In this document: positions 1 to 6,135 of the stretch, piece by piece
How positions within the stretch are numbered: position 1 is the stretch's first letter
Layout: every line of letters starts with the position of its first letter
The notes under the pieces: generated by a model
Seen by the model: the letters and a program-made list of their open reading frames with translations, nothing else
Database searches by the model: none
Told to the model about the DNA's origin: nothing
NCBI GenBank assembly: GCA_014377155.1
Contig: JACMQD010000419.1
Location: 1-6,135 of the forward strand
From: Herminiimonas sp.
GTDB lineage: Bacteria > Pseudomonadota > Gammaproteobacteria > Burkholderiales > Burkholderiaceae
Length of the DNA stretch: 6,135 nucleotides
Reading direction: 5' to 3'
Translations under genes and position numbers: made by a program

Positions 1-3
1 CCG

Positions 4-1050
4 TTATGCAAAGTCGTCGGTATCGGGAAAATCCGCTTTGATGGCGAGTACGTCGTCCCAGGCGTCGAGCATCGCGTTGGCACAGCGTGGGCAAAAATGC
101 GAACCGATGTTATCGATCAAAAACTGGCGTGCATCGTCGATCGCCCACGCCCGCTTGTATGGGCGTTCGGACGTCAGCGCATCGAATACATCGGCCACGG
201 CGACGATTCGTCCCGATAACGGAATGGCCTCGCCGATCAGTCCTTGCGGGTAGCCGCTACCATCGAATTTTTCGTGATGCGCACCAGCGATTTGCTCGGC
301 CAGCTGAATAAGCGGCGAGCAGCTGCCGCCAAGAATTTGTGCGCCGATTTCGGCGTGCCGCCGCATGATCACCATTTCGTCGGCATCGAGGCGCCCTGGC
401 TTGAGCAAGATGTAATCCGGCGTTGCCAGCTTACCGACGTCATGCATCGGCGCCGCTTCCAGCAGATCTTGTTGAAACGCCGCAGGCAAACCGAGTTTCT
501 TCGCGATCAGGCGCGAATAATGCGCCATGCGATGGATGTGGGCACCGGTCTCAGGGTCGCGAAACTCGGCCGCTTTTGCCAGCCGAATCACGAGCTCCCG
601 CTCCCGATGCAGTACGGCAGCGGTTGCCTTATCGACCTCATGCTGCAACAACTTGGCACGGTCCGACAACAAGGTCTGCGCCTGCCGCAAGGCCAGCAAG
701 TTGCGGACCCGCAGGCGGAATTCGCTGGAGTCGACCGGTTTGGCAAGAAAGTCCGTTGCGCCAACGCTGAGTGCTTCCTGGCGAATCTCGCGCTCGTTCT
801 CGGTGGTTACCATGATGATCGGTACATCGCGGCGCCCCTCGATTTCCCGGAACAGCCGGATGAAATCGGTGCCGGACAAATGCGGCATCCGGTAGTCCAC
901 CAGGACCAGATCGGACTCATTCGCTTCGCACCAGTACAAAGCGTTGACGGGATCGTCGAAAGTCACTGTCGCGCCACCCACCGCCGACTTGGCCAGCGAC
1001 GACAACAGCAACAAGTTAGTCTTGTTGTCATCAACGATCAAGATGGTCAT
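4..1050 (-). CDS. Two-component response regulator, receiver + HD-GYP (cyclic di-GMP phosphodiesterase, RpfG-like)
   Basis: Predicted cytoplasmic response regulator of 348 residues that hydrolyses cyclic di-GMP when its receiver is phosphorylated. The receiver spans about residues 1-120: acidic pair D7/D8, phospho-acceptor D52 (in VLVDYRMP), T82/T83, and K104 in the AKP motif. A helical linker (about 121-155) leads to the HD-GYP domain (about 156-335). Expected metal and catalytic residues are present: H171/H173 region, MHDVGK with H203-D204 and K207, H232, AHH at 257-259, DGSGYP with G266-Y267-P268, and VADVFDAL with D287. The domain therefore looks active. I chose the ATG at 1050 over the one at 1059: it begins directly with the receiver strand (MTILIVDD), and a GGGAG lies 10 bases upstream, whereas that site is only one base from the 1059 ATG. 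No cognate histidine kinase is in the window. An unusual CPRC (C320, C323) sits where relatives often have an HFDP-type sequence. Family assignment is strong; target process and kinase are unknown. Confidence 0.95.
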   Translation of the reverse strand: MTILIVDDNKTNLLLLSSLAKSAVGGATVTFDDPVNALYWCEANESDLVLVDYRMPHLSGTDFIRLFREIEGRRDVPIIMVTTENEREIRQEALSVGATDFLAKPVDSSEFRLRVRNLLALRQAQTLLSDRAKLLQHEVDKATAAVLHRERELVIRLAKAAEFRDPETGAHIHRMAHYSRLIAKKLGLPAAFQQDLLEAAPMHDVGKLATPDYILLKPGRLDADEMVIMRRHAEIGAQILGGSCSPLIQLAEQIAGAHHEKFDGSGYPQGLIGEAIPLSGRIVAVADVFDALTSERPYKRAWAIDDARQFLIDNIGSHFCPRCANAMLDAWDDVLAIKADFPDTDDFA

Positions 1051-1060
1051 GACAAACATG

Positions 1061-1065
1061 CTCCC
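1061..1065 (-). promoter_or_regulatory. Ribosome binding site deciding the HD-GYP regulator start
   Basis: GGGAG on the minus strand. It is 10 bases from the ATG at 1050 but only 1 base from the in-frame ATG at 1059, so it supports the shorter protein. Confidence 0.6.
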
Positions 1066-1124
1066 GAATAATCAAATGAACGCACTGTGTCGCAGTGTCC
1101 TGCGTTGGTTTTACCAGTCGCGCC

Positions 1125-1197
1125 AAAGTTCGTTATCGTGTTGTCCGGCACATCGCCACGTACTTTTCCTAGAGGATTAGACACCACGATAAACTTT
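1125..1197. repeat. Imperfect inverted repeat in the HD-GYP upstream region
   Basis: AAAGTT..TTATCGTG (1125-1140) faces CACGATAAACTTT (1185-1197). The TTATCGTG/CACGATAA part is a perfect 8-bp match, and AAAGTT/AACTTT continues it after a small offset. The arms enclose 44 bases and lie about 75-150 bases before the HD-GYP start. They could form a stem in a leader RNA or be paired protein sites. Function unknown. Confidence 0.4.
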
Positions 1198-1277
1198 ATT
1201 GCACAAGAGTAATTTTGCCACACATTACAGTGTCACGGCGCGCACAGTCTCACAAACTTTCTCGGACAGAGGGGCAA

Positions 1278-1296
1278 TGTATCGCGCACCGATACA
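1278..1296. repeat. Operator-like inverted repeat TGTATCG-N5-CGATACA
   Basis: Perfect 7-bp arms around a 5-base centre (CGCAC), about 230 bases upstream of the HD-GYP start. Size and symmetry suit a dimeric regulator site, but no known consensus was recognised and chance is possible. Confidence 0.35.
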
Positions 1297-1439
1297 GATG
1301 CCCTATGGAGCACGCACTATGTCGTTTTTGACCTGCCAGAAATACGTGTCGAAACGCGATGCAAATGTGTGCGTTATACACAACCGGTGGTAATGAATCG
1401 TCCTGATTAGCACGACGCTTGAGCGCATGCTGGCCTCGA

Positions 1440-1477
1440 ACATTTGACCATCCGCTGGAGAGCGGATGGTCAAATGT
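1440..1477. repeat. Perfect 17-bp inverted repeat with GGAG loop
   Basis: Arms 1440-1456 (ACATTTGACCATCCGCT) and 1461-1477 are exact reverse complements around the 4-base loop GGAG. The hairpin lies 64 bases past the natural end of the chemoreceptor frame and could mark the 3' end of that transcript. Neither strand has the T-run of an intrinsic terminator: on the minus strand the stem is followed by TTCGAGGCC. It may instead be a Rho-dependent or RNA-protecting 3' stem, or a protein-binding site. The repeat is certain; the role is inference. Confidence 0.85.
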
Positions 1478-1512
1478 GAGGTCTGACGATAATTTTCAGG
1501 TTCCGGCGTTGT

Positions 1513-1532
1513 GCGCGGCAGCGCTGCCACGC
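1513..1532. repeat. Short hairpin just after the chemoreceptor frame
   Basis: On the minus strand GCGTGGCA and TGCCGCGC pair (8 bp, one G-U) around a GCGC loop, starting 8 bases after the TAA at 1543-1541. It contains the 12-bp palindrome GGCAGCGCTGCC (1517-1528). No T-run follows, so an intrinsic terminator is not supported. Together with the hairpin at 1440-1477 it may form the 3' end of the transcript. Confidence 0.4.
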
Positions 1533-1540
1533 CAGCACGC

Positions 1541-3874
1541 TTACACTTCTCGATAGACACCGCAACCGAGAAAGCTGGTAGGGCTGAGCTTTTTGGCGTG
1601 GGTCGTCTTTTGTTCTATTTTTCCACTGATCGGCTTGATCAATTCATAGTCAACCCAACCGTCATTGTCGGTTGCATCGGAGAAAGCATCGTCGAGCAGC
1701 TTGCGCACGTTCACGCCCGGTACTTCCGCCAGTGAACGTCCGACATGGCCAGGCTGGCCGGCAAAGGCTTCGTAGCGGCCCTGGTTATCAATAGCAAATA
1801 CATACATGTCGCGGTCGGCAAATTGCTGCTACTTATCATCGGTGATCAATTGGAGGGTCCGATTTCCGTGGCGGCTGTATGAGGCGACTGCTCGCAGCAC
1901 CATCTTCTGGGCATCTTCTGCGACGCCTTACCGCAGGTGAAATGCCGAGGCCGTTTCGGACAAGACCATGGCGGGTACTTCGAGTTCGCCTGCATTCGAC
2001 AGCGCAGCTTCCACCACGGCATTGTTGTCGTGCGTAATGTCATCGAGGTGACCGATGGAGGCAGAGATTTGTTCCAGACCCGCACTTTGCTGCATGGTCG
2101 CAGCTGCGATGTCACGCATGTTGTTTGCAACCTCCCGAATACTGACGACGACCCCATCCATTTTCGCATTGACTTCGCTGACATGGGTCACGCCAGCACT
2201 TACCTGTAATGCAGATTGATCAAGCAGCGTTTAAATCTCCTTGGCGGCAGCAGCGCTACGCTGGGCAAGATGTCTGACTTCGGACGCGACGACGGCAAAC
2301 TCGCGGCCCTCTTCTCCAGCCCGGGCAGCTTCGACTGCGGCATTGAGGGCAAGGATATTAGTCTGGAAAGCGATCCCATCGATCAACGCGATGATTTCCT
2401 GCACCTTGGCAGCATCGGCCTGGATTTTTTGCATCGTGACGACTGCCGCCTGAAGTGCCCCGTCGCTGGATTCCACCACCATGCGCGCATCGCTGGCAAG
2501 TTTGTCGACGGCCTTCGCGGTTTCGGCGGTGGAGACGACGCCGGCGGTTAATTCGGTCAGGGCGGTGGCGGTTTGCCCAAGGCTGGCGGCCTGCTCATTG
2601 GTGCGGGAAGCGAGATCGCCTGTGCCTTCGGTCAATTTGGCGCCGCTCTGCGCGACCAGAGTCGAACTGTTGCGGACATTGGCAACCATAGACGACAGGC
2701 TGGCAACCATTTGCTCCAGCACAGCCGCCGTGTCACTCAACTCATCTTTGCCTTGAATCTGAAACCGCGCAGTGAGGTCACCGCTCGCTGCCTTGGCCAC
2801 GCCCGACCGGATCACGTGCATGGCGCCCATAAAGTTAAGGTAGAAACCCAGCATCAGGTAAATGGTCAGGCTCACCCCGAAAAGGACCATGCCCGCGGCA
2901 ATATAGAAATTCTGCGTTTGCGCTTTGAGGCGGTCGCTTATGACGCTATCGAGGCGGCGCAGCAATTCCTTTTCGATTGCATTGATTCGGTTGATCGTCG
3001 CACTGCCCAACGAAAAATAATCGGCGGCATTTCCATTGACTGACTCTGCATTAAAAATGCGTCTTGTCTCATCGATAAATGCTCGTGATGTGGCTAGCGT
3101 ACCTTGCAAATCGGCCGGCAGTGCGCCGCCTGCGCGCTCCAGCGACTTGAAACGAATCTGCGCAGTAGCGACAATCTGTTCACTCGCTTCCAGTCGGGAC
3201 ATCACCGCCAGACGTTGATTCGCGTCGGCCGTGCCGCTTAGGATCAATGGCGTGGAGATCCCGCGAATCTGGCCGACGGCTTCCATCCACGGCACTAGTC
3301 GTTCCACCGCCAGTATCATCGTGAAATAAGGCTGTGCCTCGGGCTCCAGTAGCAGCCCGGATTTCTCCGCGGTCAGATCGATGAGTGTTTGCGTCGCCGC
3401 AATCAGATCAGTGTGCTCCTTAAAACTTTCTGCCGCTGTCGGCGGGAGCGTTCCTCGGCTGTACCGCAAAAGCGCCTCCCACGTCGGCTGCCATTCGGCT
3501 TGCAGTGCAAATTCGGGGTACCGCTTCATCACCTGATCGAGCGTTTCAAGGGCTTTCGACAGCCGCTCCTTCGTTTGTACCAGTGCCGGTTCAATGGTGG
3601 TATTGCCACCGAATTTTTGATTTACCTGGCCACGATGGGCCTGCGTTTCAAGCAAAACCTCAACCGCAGGTCCGATGATATTGCTGCCGCTCAGTTCTGC
3701 CCGGGTCGAGTTGATTGCGTCGCGACTCACGCTCAACACAGTCAAGGCGAGATAAATCATCGGTATCAACGCCAGCGCTGCAACGAGCGCCAACTTCGTC
3801 GGCAATCGCATGCGACTCATCAGAAACACCGCTGGACGGGAAAGCGGCGCAAACCACGGTATTGATTTATTCAT
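1541..3874 (-). pseudogene. Methyl-accepting chemotaxis protein with C-terminal Cache-like domain, interrupted by three in-frame stops
   Basis: A 777-codon frame for a transmembrane chemoreceptor that would signal to CheA/CheW. Domains: TM1 about 28-50; periplasmic helical sensor about 51-320; TM2 about 323-347; HAMP about 348-400; signalling helix with hairpin tip about 491-540 ([20 protein letters not shown], then [22 protein letters not shown]); the returning helix (SAGLEQISASIGHLDDIT); and a final cytoplasmic Cache-like domain about 690-777 (DRDMYVFAIDNQGRYEAF...GWVDYELIKP...GCGVYREV). The frame never shifts but has TAA at codon 548 (2233-2231, where relatives usually have K in KEIK), TAA at codon 649 (1930-1928) and TAG at codon 682 (1831-1829). 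Translation would stop after 547 residues, leaving only a stub of the returning helix, so the product should not signal normally. The ATG at 3874 is taken because it begins the frame; the ATGs at codons 19 and 22 are possible alternatives, and no strong Shine-Dalgarno precedes any of them. The pseudogene call is strong; sensor ligand unknown. Confidence 0.9.
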
Positions 3875-4567
3875 AATGTTATTCGTCTCGCGGCTAGTAA
3901 TTGACGTAGAAAGGCAGAACCTAATTTCAATCGATATTCTTTAACCCGAACTGCGCATTGCGTGCTGACCTACCGTGCCGATTTGCTTGGAATCTTTTCT
4001 GTTTTTTAAGGAACTAAATTCAGACGTAGTACCCCGCAATTCTTAATTGCACAATAGCATGTAATTTATACACAGTCAGACGCTCTATTTTGTATGAATT
4101 TCGCAATTTGCTGCCGGCCGGCACATGTGGTGAGACAACATCCTTCAATTCCAGAATAAAAATGACCACTAAACGATATTGCAATGGGCGGGGTGGTGCC
4201 GGACGGGAAATGACAGCCAACATAGGCGAATCATTACGAAGATCGCATCGATAGATCTGCCCTAAACCGCAGCGGTGCCTGGGTTTGCAGAGTCTGGCAA
4301 GCGCAGCAAGCCTTCCCCCGCCGCACGTGCGACCGGTGAAAGCGGTCTGATTGCGCTTCTCTCCAAACACGGAAAGAGCCAATTATCTGAATACGCAGTC
4401 GGCTGAAAGCAGACCAAAAAAGACAGCGAAACTGGCGACGTGTCCATCGTCGTTTCGAGGAGCGGGGATGGCTATACGCTAACGCTTGTGAGGAAACCGT
4501 TGCGCAATTGGTACAATATGTCTAGGACAAATCACTACAAAGCCGGTAAAGCGTTCACGAACGCAGT
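3875..4567. other. Long gap between cbpM terminator and chemoreceptor, no recognisable gene
   Basis: About 690 bases with no credible gene. Minus-strand open frames at 4020-4382 and 4262-4447 have no family resemblance, no ribosome binding site and no conserved motif. Short palindromes are present: TGCCGGCCGGCA (4112-4123), CGCACGTGCG (4322-4331) and TTGCGCAA (4500-4507). A TACAAT (4512-4517) on the plus strand has no good -35 and no gene after it. The chemoreceptor promoter should lie in 3875-4020 on the minus strand, but I find neither a good sigma-70 nor a flagellar sigma-28 promoter there. Confidence 0.55.
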
Positions 4568-4609
4568 AAAAAATCGTGGCGCCGACGTGTAGTTCTTACG
4601 CGGCGCCAC
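4568..4609 (-). terminator. Rho-independent terminator of the cbpA-cbpM operon
   Basis: On the minus strand GTGGCGCCG (4609-4601) pairs with CGGCGCCAC (4584-4576). Three more pairs (CGT/ACG) form inside past a one-base bulge, and TTTTTT follows (4573-4568). The upstream arm lies in the last codons of cbpM and the TAA (4598-4596) falls in the inner stem and loop, so termination and translation end overlap. Confidence 0.9.
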
Positions 4610-4919
4610 CATGCTTGGCACGCAGTGCACTTACTTCACCTTGCAACTCGTCAATACGACTCAGCAAAGTCAGCGCCAGCGTGAGCCCATGGCGGTCGAG
4701 CTGGAAGTCGTCGCGCAGGCGGCGGGCAACTTTGACTGTCACCACATACTGTAAATAATACGTGCGTGGCGGTGGGCTTTGGTCGACCGGCACGATCACG
4801 CCGTTGTCGACCAGGTCTTCGATATCTTCGATCGATAATCCGGACATTTCGGCCAGATGTTCAATCCGACAGACGCCCTGATCGTTGAGCCAGATCGAAT
4901 CGCTGTAATGGGTATTCAT
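4596..4919 (-). CDS. cbpM: Chaperone modulatory protein CbpM
   Basis: Small cytoplasmic protein of 107 residues, the usual size for CbpM, which binds the J domain of CbpA and inhibits its DnaK co-chaperone and DNA-binding activities. Residues about 17-45 ([20 protein letters not shown], then VDNGVIVP) form a MerR-like helix-turn-helix. [19 protein letters not shown] (about 54-72) is the second conserved block, and a leucine-rich helix (about 78-100, [13 protein letters not shown]) closes the protein. The start ATG overlaps the cbpA stop as ATGA, with GGAG 7 bases upstream inside the end of cbpA, which points to translational coupling in a two-gene operon. The position directly after cbpA is the classic arrangement and strengthens the call. 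The stop codon lies within the operon terminator hairpin. A DNA-binding regulator is the alternative reading of the MerR-like fold, but context favours CbpM. Confidence 0.92.
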   Translation of the reverse strand: MNTHYSDSIWLNDQGVCRIEHLAEMSGLSIEDIEDLVDNGVIVPVDQSPPPRTYYLQYVVTVKVARRLRDDFQLDRHGLTLALTLLSRIDELQGEVSALRAKHGGAA

Positions 4920-5860
4920 GAGCGCGCTCCGGACAGGAAATGTTTGCGGGGGTTGAAGTCGGATGCGGCGGCCAGTTGCTCAAGCAGCGCACGCTCCTTG
5001 TCGCTTACCGTTTTCGGCATCTCGATGGCGACGACGGCATACAGCGCCCCGACGCTGCCGTCCGCACCTGCCAGTCCACGCTTGGCGAGCCGGAGTTTCT
5101 GCCCGTTCGTGGTTCCGGGATGAATAGTAAGCTCGACCGTCCCGCCCAGGGTGGGTATCTTGACCGGGCCGCCGAGGGCTGTTTCCCATGGGGTGAGCGG
5201 CAAATAAATATAGAGGTCGCGCCCGTCGACCCGATATAAAGGATGCGTCTGCAAGGCCAGCGCGACAAAAAGGTCACCGGGCCGACCGCCATTGAGGCCG
5301 TGCCCGCCCTTGCCGGCGAGTCGCAAGCGCTGGCCATCGGCCGCACCTTTCGGAACTGTAATGCGAAACGTATGCATCACGCGATGGGCCAGGCCATGCT
5401 CGTCATATTCGGGCAACTCGGCGCGAACTTCGATCTCGCTTCCGCTGAAGATTTGTTCGAGCGATACCCGTGCCACGATCTCGAAATCCCTGCCTGGCAG
5501 CGGCCCGTCTTTGCGTGGTTGGCCACCATGCCTCGTTCGTCCGAAGGCGGCGAACAGGTCCGACAGATCCACATCATCGAAGCCCGATTCACCTGCATTG
5601 AATTGCTGTTGCCAATCCGGCGGTGGCGAAAATTGTTCGCCATTCGGACGTTTGCCGAGATCGTCGTAAGCTTGACGCTTTTCCGGATCTTTCAGGGTCG
5701 CATACGCTTCGCCAACTTCCTTGAATTTCGTTTCGCCCTCGGGATCCTTGGAAATGTCGGGATGGTATTTGTGGGCCAGTTTCCGGTAGGCTTGCTTGAT
5801 GTCGTTCGCGGTAGCGGTGCGTTCGAGTCCCATCGCTTCGTAGTAGTCCTTGAATTTCAT
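4916..5860 (-). CDS. cbpA: Curved DNA-binding protein CbpA, DnaJ-like (class II J-protein)
   Basis: Co-chaperone of 314 residues that stimulates the DnaK ATPase and delivers substrates; in E. coli CbpA also binds curved DNA in the nucleoid. The J domain is residues 1-70, with YYEAMGL at the start, the HPD motif at 33-35, and the helix-IV region [14 protein letters not shown] short linker (about 71-122) with [15 protein letters not shown] replaces a long Gly/Phe region. There is no CxxCxGxG zinc finger, which separates CbpA from DnaJ. C-terminal substrate-binding domain I runs about 124-205 ([16 protein letters not shown], then [19 protein letters not shown]) and domain II about 208-283 ([12 protein letters not shown], then KLRLAKRGL), followed by a dimerisation tail. 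The length is normal for the family. The start at 5860 has AAAGG five bases upstream and begins right at the J domain. cbpM follows with a 4-base overlap, which makes CbpA more likely than another class II J-protein. Confidence 0.95.
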   Translation of the reverse strand: MKFKDYYEAMGLERTATANDIKQAYRKLAHKYHPDISKDPEGETKFKEVGEAYATLKDPEKRQAYDDLGKRPNGEQFSPPPDWQQQFNAGESGFDDVDLSDLFAAFGRTRHGGQPRKDGPLPGRDFEIVARVSLEQIFSGSEIEVRAELPEYDEHGLAHRVMHTFRITVPKGAADGQRLRLAGKGGHGLNGGRPGDLFVALALQTHPLYRVDGRDLYIYLPLTPWETALGGPVKIPTLGGTVELTIHPGTTNGQKLRLAKRGLAGADGSVGALYAVVAIEMPKTVSDKERALLEQLAAASDFNPRKHFLSGARS

Positions 5861-5865
5861 TTGAA

Positions 5866-5870
5866 CCTTT
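5866..5870 (-). promoter_or_regulatory. Ribosome binding site of cbpA
   Basis: AAAGG on the minus strand, five bases before the cbpA ATG. It is moderate in strength and supports the chosen start. Confidence 0.5.
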
Positions 5871-6135
5871 GGAAAAGCAGAACGATATGGAATTGCAGGC
5901 GCGCTGTGAGAGTGTAGGCATTATTTCGCCGCATTGGTGCAGGTATTTCAGGAAATTCGCGAATCGAGGCCCTAGCCAAGCTTTGGGGCAATGTCATTAT
6001 TGCTGAGGGACAAGGCAAACCGCTGTATGGACGCCGTCAAATAACATTGCGTTCTCTTGTTAAATTTACTTAGCGGCCTAGCGCACCTGACCCTCCGTTT
6101 GTGATAAACAGAGAGAACACTTTTACCTTTGCATC
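5871..6135. other. Upstream region of cbpA, no gene seen
   Basis: This stretch must contain the cbpA-cbpM promoter. A TACACT on the minus strand (about 5914-5919) could be a -10, but no matching -35 is visible, and no heat-shock sigma-32 pair with correct spacing is found. It contains the palindrome ATTCGCGAAT (5955-5964) and a spaced inverted repeat GTTCTCT (6051-6057) / AGAGAAC (6112-6118). The right edge may be the upstream region of a gene lying beyond the window. Confidence 0.4.

Larger units (their letters stand above)
1051..1540. other. Intergenic region between the chemoreceptor pseudogene and the HD-GYP gene
   Basis: About 490 bases with no credible gene. Short open frames here (for example 1303-1560 minus and 1199-1393 plus) have no recognisable motif and no good ribosome binding site. 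The stretch does contain several inverted repeats, listed separately (1125-1197, 1278-1296, 1440-1477, 1513-1532). It must hold the promoter of the HD-GYP gene if that gene has its own, but I see no convincing -35/-10 pair on the minus strand. TTGTGC/TGTCTA with 17-base spacing around 1178-1206 is the nearest, and it is weak. Confidence 0.6.

Noticed and set aside
1178..1198. TAAAGTTT on the minus strand (1191-1198) as a flagellar sigma-28 -35 element before the HD-GYP gene
   Set aside because: The -35 part matches, but the sequence 11 bases later (TAATCCTC) does not resemble GCCGATAA.
1303..1560. Minus-strand 85-codon open frame
   Set aside because: It runs through the perfect hairpin, overlaps the end of the chemoreceptor frame, and shows no family motif or ribosome binding site.
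1928..2191. A separate small gene for the tail of the chemoreceptor, starting at GTG 2191
   Set aside because: It is in the same frame as the upstream receptor and begins mid-helix; it is the continuation of the receptor after the TAA at 2231, not an independent gene.
1829..2233. Genetic-code change or programmed readthrough at the three stops
   Set aside because: The neighbouring genes terminate properly at TAA and TGA, three different sites would all have to be read through, and no known readthrough context was recognised.
4344..4420. GGTCTG...CAGACC followed by AAAAAA as a terminator
   Set aside because: The arms are only 6 bp and 60 bases apart, and the run following on the plus strand is A, not T.
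4020..4447. Two overlapping minus-strand open frames of 120 and 61 codons
   Set aside because: No recognisable domain, odd composition rich in R, C and P, and no ribosome binding site; likely chance frames.
5920..6030. Heat-shock sigma-32 promoter for cbpA (CCTGAAA; CCCCAAAG)
   Set aside because: The partial -35 and -10 elements are not at the required spacing or in a matching pair.

Overview
The window looks like a chromosomal stretch from a betaproteobacterium, most probably Burkholderiales and perhaps Oxalobacteraceae. This rests on protein style, not on a marker gene: a CbpA/CbpM pair, an RpfG-like HD-GYP response regulator, and a chemoreceptor of a type I associate with Burkholderiales. 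Base composition is mid-to-slightly-high G+C by eye. All recognisable genes read on the minus strand, so transcription order is right to left.

Layout from the right (transcription order): positions 5861-6135 are an upstream region with no recognisable gene. Then come cbpA (5860-4916, DnaJ-like co-chaperone without a zinc finger) and cbpM (4919-4596, its small MerR-like modulator). They overlap by ATGA and end in a clear Rho-independent terminator (4609-4568) whose hairpin overlaps the cbpM stop codon. A gene-poor gap of about 690 bases follows (3875-4567). Next is a large methyl-accepting chemotaxis protein gene (3874-1541, 777 codons). Its reading frame runs without a frameshift from start to natural C-terminus but is interrupted by three nonsense codons (TAA, TAA, TAG), so I call it a pseudogene. 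After a second gap (1051-1540) that holds several inverted repeats, the window ends with a complete receiver plus HD-GYP response regulator (1050-4), predicted to degrade cyclic di-GMP.

Functionally there are two unrelated modules. CbpA-CbpM is a self-contained protein-folding operon: a DnaK co-chaperone and its inhibitor, translationally coupled. The chemoreceptor and the HD-GYP regulator both belong to motility and lifestyle signalling, but they are separated by about 490 bases and nothing in the sequence shows that they act together.

The observations most worth a second look are the frame-preserving triple-stop chemoreceptor with its cytoplasmic Cache-like C-terminal domain, and a perfect 17-bp inverted repeat with a 4-base loop downstream of it. 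I found no mobile element, CRISPR array, tRNA or rRNA, and no convincing wholly new system.
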